This document shows positions 6,463-9,037 of a stretch of 9,037 nt of DNA, piece by piece (within the stretch, counting starts at the first letter, position 1; each line of letters opens with the position of its first letter). The stretch is from assembly GCA_937859855.1 (NCBI GenBank), contig CALMAR010000029.1, positions 1 through 9,037 on the forward strand, read 5' to 3'. The notes under the pieces were generated by a model that was given only the letters and a program-made list of their open reading frames with translations, did no database searches and was not told where the DNA came from. Both the position numbers and the translations under genes were made by a program. The stretch comes from an uncultured Kineosporia sp. (lineage in GTDB: Bacteria > Actinomycetota > Actinomycetes > Actinomycetales > Kineosporiaceae).

Positions 6463-7116
6463 TTGGCAGGGATTGACCCGGAACTGTTCGCGGCACATCA
6501 GCAGTGGCTGCGCACGGTCGGCGCCGAAGGCGCCCGCCTCGAGATCGACGGGCTCGTGCAGCCCGGGGCGCGGCTGGCCGAGGTGAATCTGTCGGGGGCG
6601 GTACTGGTGCGGGCCAACCTGCGAGGTGCCGACCTGCGTGGTGTGGACTTCTCTCACGTCGCCCTGCACGAAGCGGATCTGTCCGGCGCGGATCTGTCCG
6701 GAGCCGACCTCTACAAGGCCGAGCTCCCGCAGGCACGCCTGCACGGTGCCCGGCTGCATGCCGCCCGGCTGATCCGCGCGGACCTCACCGGTGCCGACCT
6801 GAGCGATGCCGACCTGTCCCGCACGTACCTCCTGCGCGCCGACCTCGACGGGGCCGACCTGCGCGGCACCAGCCTCGCCGAGGCCGACCTGGACCGCACG
6901 ATCGTCGACGGGTCGACCTGGGGCCGGACCACCGTCACCGGCGCTCTCGGCACGGTCGCCCTGTTCTCGGTGACTCTGATGGACGGCCACGACGCCAGAG
7001 CTCTCGACGCAACCGAGCTCGTCGAGTACTTGGCCGGCGGCGGTGCTCGTGTGACGGCAGTCGTGCCTCAGCAGGTTCCCCCGCAGGCGCCGATTCCCTG
7101 GCGCTGGGGCAGCTGA
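6463..7116 (+). CDS. Pentapeptide-repeat protein, candidate immunity protein
   Basis: A 217-residue soluble protein. A short N-terminal cap (1-35; DPELFAAHQQWLRTVGAEG) precedes about 25 consecutive A(D/N/R)LxX pentapeptides (residues 36-160), enough for roughly six coils of a right-handed quadrilateral beta-helix. The tail (161-217) contains a predicted helix (DATELVEYLAGGGARV) and a Pro/Gln-rich end. There are about 29 acidic against 19 basic residues, so the surface is net negative. Members such as MfpA and Qnr mimic DNA and protect gyrase, and similar repeat proteins occur as immunity partners near toxins. The start is a TTG with GGAGG five bases upstream. The gene lies 33 bp behind the protease-toxin gene in the same frame, so the two are almost certainly co-transcribed. 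I infer it neutralises the nuclease-like domain; a gyrase-protection role is the main alternative. Confidence 0.88.
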   Translation: MAGIDPELFAAHQQWLRTVGAEGARLEIDGLVQPGARLAEVNLSGAVLVRANLRGADLRGVDFSHVALHEADLSGADLSGADLYKAELPQARLHGARLHAARLIRADLTGADLSDADLSRTYLLRADLDGADLRGTSLAEADLDRTIVDGSTWGRTTVTGALGTVALFSVTLMDGHDARALDATELVEYLAGGGARVTAVVPQQVPPQAPIPWRWGS

Positions 7117-7149
7117 CCGGCGTCCTTGCTCAGCGCCAGAACCCGAACC

Positions 7150-7168
7150 GGCTCATCGCATTTGAGCC
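7150..7168 (+). terminator. Possible hairpin after the protease-toxin operon
   Basis: The arms GGCTCA (7150-7155) and TGAGCC (7163-7168) enclose a 7-nt loop 34 bp after the pentapeptide gene's stop. They are followed by the palindrome CCTGGCCAGG (7167-7176), and wider arms AACCGGC/GCCGGTT (7146-7152, 7187-7193) surround both. There is no T-tract. Hairpins without a T-tract do end transcripts in high-GC actinobacteria, but this one is weak. Confidence 0.3.
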
Positions 7169-7312
7169 TGGCCAGGGTGCGAAGCCGCCGGTTGCCAGCA
7201 GTGAGCGTGCGATGTGGTCGGCCGGGTCGCCGTCCGGGGTGCGCAGCCGCGCAGGTGTTCCAGCCGCTTGGTGCTCGGGCCTGTTCGGGGCTGGTGGCCT
7301 AAGGTCGTGGGC

Positions 7313-8080
7313 ATGACGAGGCTCGCCGACATCGTGGCAACGGTTCCCGTACCGGAAGGAAGCGACATCGGCCCGGTCCCGGTCGGCTACGAACTGAACG
7401 GCACGCCGCTGGAGGGTGTCCTGGTGAAGGACGCCGCGGCCAAGGGCAAGCGACCAGGCGTGTTGGTGATCCACGACTGGAACGGGGTGAACGACCACAT
7501 CGCGGGGCGGGGCCCGAAGCGGGCCCCCCGCGGCGACGGAGCAATCGGCGCCGCCCAAAAAGGGGCAGGGGTGCGACCCGACGACGCCACGGCGCCCGAC
7601 GTGGCCACGGGCTTCTACCGCGACCTGCCGTTGCTGCGCGCACGAGCCGCTGCCGGCCTGCGCCGGCTGCTGGCCGATCCGGATGTCGACCCCGACCGGG
7701 TGGCTGCGATCGGCTACTGCTTCGGCGGGTCGGCCTGCCTGGAACTGGCCCGTACCGGCGCCGATCTTGCCGGCGTGGTGTCGTTCCACGGCCGCCTGAT
7801 CGCGCACGACCCGTCGGACGCCGCCGACATCACGGCTCCGCTGCTGGTGCTGGCCGGTGGATCGGACCCGGTGGTTCCCGACGAGGACATCACCGCGTGG
7901 AAAGAGGAGCTGCGCGGCGCCCCGCAGGTCGACTGGCAACTGACTTCCTACGCCGGGGCCATGCACGCTTTCGCGGTGCCGACAGCCGACGCGCCCGATC
8001 ACGGAGCGCAGTACCAGGCCCGCGCCGACAGGCGCTCCTGGGAGGCGATGCGTGCCTTCTTCGACGAGATCTTCGCCTGA
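7313..8080 (+). CDS. Dienelactone hydrolase-family alpha/beta hydrolase
   Basis: A 255-residue cytosolic alpha/beta hydrolase; no signal peptide or membrane segment is seen. Family marks in order: LEGVLV (33-38), PGVLVIHDWNGVND (48-61), GVRP (86-89), LLRARAAAGL (107-116), IGYCFGGSACLELARTG with nucleophile Cys136, VVSFHG (155-160), LVLAGGSDPVVP with Asp185, and YAGAMHAF with His218. The Cys-Asp-His triad is complete and the length is normal. Prototype members hydrolyse dienelactone to maleylacetate in chlorocatechol degradation, but most actinobacterial homologues have unknown ester or lactone substrates, and no catechol-pathway genes are nearby. Residues about 66-85 have lost the family's usual GYxAFAADxYG stretch. 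The ATG at 7313 fits the family N-terminus; only a weak AAGG (7301-7304) precedes it. An ATG at 7214 would add 33 unrelated residues. Confidence 0.85.
   Translation: MTRLADIVATVPVPEGSDIGPVPVGYELNGTPLEGVLVKDAAAKGKRPGVLVIHDWNGVNDHIAGRGPKRAPRGDGAIGAAQKGAGVRPDDATAPDVATGFYRDLPLLRARAAAGLRRLLADPDVDPDRVAAIGYCFGGSACLELARTGADLAGVVSFHGRLIAHDPSDAADITAPLLVLAGGSDPVVPDEDITAWKEELRGAPQVDWQLTSYAGAMHAFAVPTADAPDHGAQYQARADRRSWEAMRAFFDEIFA
7501..7532. repeat. Strong hairpin-forming inverted repeat inside the hydrolase gene
   Basis: The arms GGGGCCCG (7509-7516) and CGGGCCCC (7520-7527) flank a 3-nt AAG loop. Outer arms CGCGG (7501-7505) and CCGCG (7528-7532) extend the stem past a small bulge. It lies exactly where the encoded protein departs from its family and resembles intergenic terminator-type hairpins more than coding DNA. 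Confidence 0.65.
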
Positions 8081-8784
8081 GCCAGGCGGTGCACAGCAGG
8101 CCACCGGTTCGCACCGTCTCCTGCCGCCCCCGAGACACCTTCCGCCGGGCGACTGAGCCGGCGTGGCGAACGAAGCCGTGATCGCCATCCCACCTGTTCA
8201 TCTGCACTTCTCACCGAGTGACGCAAACCGGCGACATCATGACAACTGCCACCGAAAGGGCCACCGGCCCCTTGGACCCCGGTACGCAGCTTCGGTAGGG
8301 CTCGTCCGTGACGACGCCGACAACGTCGTATCCTCGCCATCAAACGCGGAGATCGCTTGTGACGGAGCGAGAACGGCGAGAGCGCCGACCGCCGTCCAGG
8401 ACGGCGCCAAGGTGCAGCCAGCACATACTCGGGTGACGGAGTTCGGCTCGCTGCGGGAGCCGGGCGCGGCGGTGCGGCAGCGCCCGGACGCCTCAGGGGT
8501 TGATCACATGAAGCCTGGGGACGGCGTCATCGCGGCCGCGCAGGGACGCCTGCGCTGACGGTCGTCGCTGGTTGGGCCTCAAGGTTCGATCAGAACATCA
8601 AAAGGGTTCCGCCCCTGAACAAGGCGAGACCTTGTCGTCATCCTCGTCGCGCTCCCGGTACGACTGAGCGCCGCGCACTGGAGCGGACTGAGCAGGCACT
8701 GGTGCATCGCAGCCAACCTGCTAGCCGCAGCCTTGCCTGCCCGGACCGGCGCGATCCGGACCCCCGCATGATGTTGCTCCCACG
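8081..8784. other. About 700 bp with no supportable gene
   Basis: Between the dienelactone hydrolase stop and the end of the minus-strand partial gene I find no recognisable protein, rRNA or tRNA. A plus-strand open frame (8163-8558, GTG start, 131 codons) lacks a ribosome site and resembles no family I know, although its last third has a coding-like third-position bias. Weak inverted repeats occur at 8087-8092/8111-8116 (CGGTGC/GCACCG, just past the hydrolase stop) and 8256-8262/8266-8273 (AAGGGCC/GGCCCCTT). It may hold decayed gene remnants. Confidence 0.5.
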
Positions 8785-9037
8785 CTAGTTGTCATGGCCA
8801 GATCTGTCGCTTTTCGACCCTCCATGACCTGCGCTCCCGCTGCCTGAATTTCCGCTGGCCTTCCCGCTGTTCCCCCTCTCAGGTGCCTTGTCCTTGGGTG
8901 CCTTGTCCTTGGGTTCCTTGTCCTTGGGTTCCTTGGTCATGGGTGCCTTGGTCGTGGGTGCCTTGGTTGACGTGGCCCCATCGGAGGTTGATGTCGGCCG
9001 TGTGGACTTCTCCGGCTCACCTGGCGCTGTGGTGGGC
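8785..9037 (-). CDS. C-terminal fragment of a protein with Lys/Pro repeat tail
   Basis: A minus-strand frame enters from the right edge and stops at a TAG (8785-8787), giving the last 83 residues of an unidentified protein. The visible part is disordered-looking: a Thr/Pro/Ser segment, then six near-repeats of the form TKAPT, TKEPK, DKEPK, DKAPK (about residues 24-53), then a Gly/Ser/Asn-rich end finishing SKSDRSGHDN. Lys falls every five residues. Such tails occur on cell-surface, nucleic-acid-binding and membrane regulatory proteins of actinobacteria, but nothing here identifies the folded part. The frame is supported by the 15-bp (in-frame) repeat and by G/C-biased third positions; the other frames give less plausible hydrophobic or Trp/Cys-rich repeats. 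The gene ends tail-to-tail with the plus-strand hydrolase across about 700 bp. Confidence 0.55.
   Translation of the reverse strand, partial: PTTAPGEPEKSTRPTSTSDGATSTKAPTTKAPMTKEPKDKEPKDKAPKDKAPERGNSGKASGNSGSGSAGHGGSKSDRSGHDN
8882..8971 (-). repeat. 15-bp imperfect tandem repeat, six units
   Basis: Six head-to-tail units of GGTGCCTTGTCCTTG type (plus strand) begin at 8882, 8897, 8912, 8927, 8942 and 8957. Read on the minus strand they encode five-residue Lys/Pro repeats. The unit length is a multiple of three, so copy-number change would keep the frame. Confidence 0.85.

Noticed and set aside
7130..8188. Minus-strand open frame (352 codons) opposite the dienelactone hydrolase
   Set aside because: It is antisense to a gene with an intact catalytic triad and shows no family motif.
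8163..8558. Plus-strand 131-codon open frame after the hydrolase
   Set aside because: It starts at a GTG without a Shine-Dalgarno, has mixed codon bias and no family resemblance; it is described only as part of the gene-free stretch.
8581..8590. GGTTCGATC resembling a tRNA T-loop
   Set aside because: No matching acceptor, anticodon or D-arm stems can be built around it.
8882..8971. Possible CRISPR array
   Set aside because: The units are only 15 bp, contiguous without spacers and in frame with a coding sequence; it is a protein-coding tandem repeat.

Overview
The window is high-GC DNA with the codon bias, rare start codons (a TTG start with a strong Shine-Dalgarno) and secreted ricin-lectin (CBM13) hydrolases typical of soil-dwelling, probably mycelial Actinobacteria. 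The sequence does not fix the genus.

Left third (1-3676, all minus strand): a secreted polysaccharide-degradation cluster. Reading in the direction of transcription, a GH5-type endo-glycosidase with CBM13 (2219-3676) is followed by a GH27 alpha-galactosidase-type enzyme with CBM13 (379-2118) and the start of a GH76-like (alpha-1,6-mannanase family) enzyme that runs off the left edge (1-279). All three have signal peptides and are about 100 bp apart. A GH5 endo-enzyme beside a GH27 exo-enzyme, both with CBM13, suggests an attack on a galactose- or arabinose-decorated plant polymer. The 641-bp divergent intergenic region (3677-4317) holds an imperfect palindrome, a 16-bp tandem repeat and two perfect palindromes, but no gene I can support.

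Middle (4318-7116, plus strand): the most interesting part. One long membrane protein joins a PrsW-type intramembrane metalloprotease (EExxK, FExxES, QH and DHxxYN motifs) and further membrane segments, through a natural Ser/Gly linker, to a C-terminal domain that looks like a PD-(D/E)xK nuclease toxin of the polymorphic-toxin kind. Only 33 bp downstream and in the same frame, a TTG-started pentapeptide-repeat protein follows and is a candidate immunity protein. A perfect 20-bp palindrome lies just upstream of the toxin gene's ribosome binding site. Together these look like a membrane-tethered toxin with its own protease and antidote: a conflict, competition or self-triggered defence module.

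Right third: a dienelactone hydrolase-family protein (7313-8080, plus) with an intact Cys-Asp-His triad but one badly degraded conserved stretch that coincides with a very strong DNA hairpin; about 700 bp with no supportable gene (8081-8784); and the C-terminal end of a minus-strand protein (8785-9037) whose Lys/Pro-rich tail is encoded by six 15-bp repeats.
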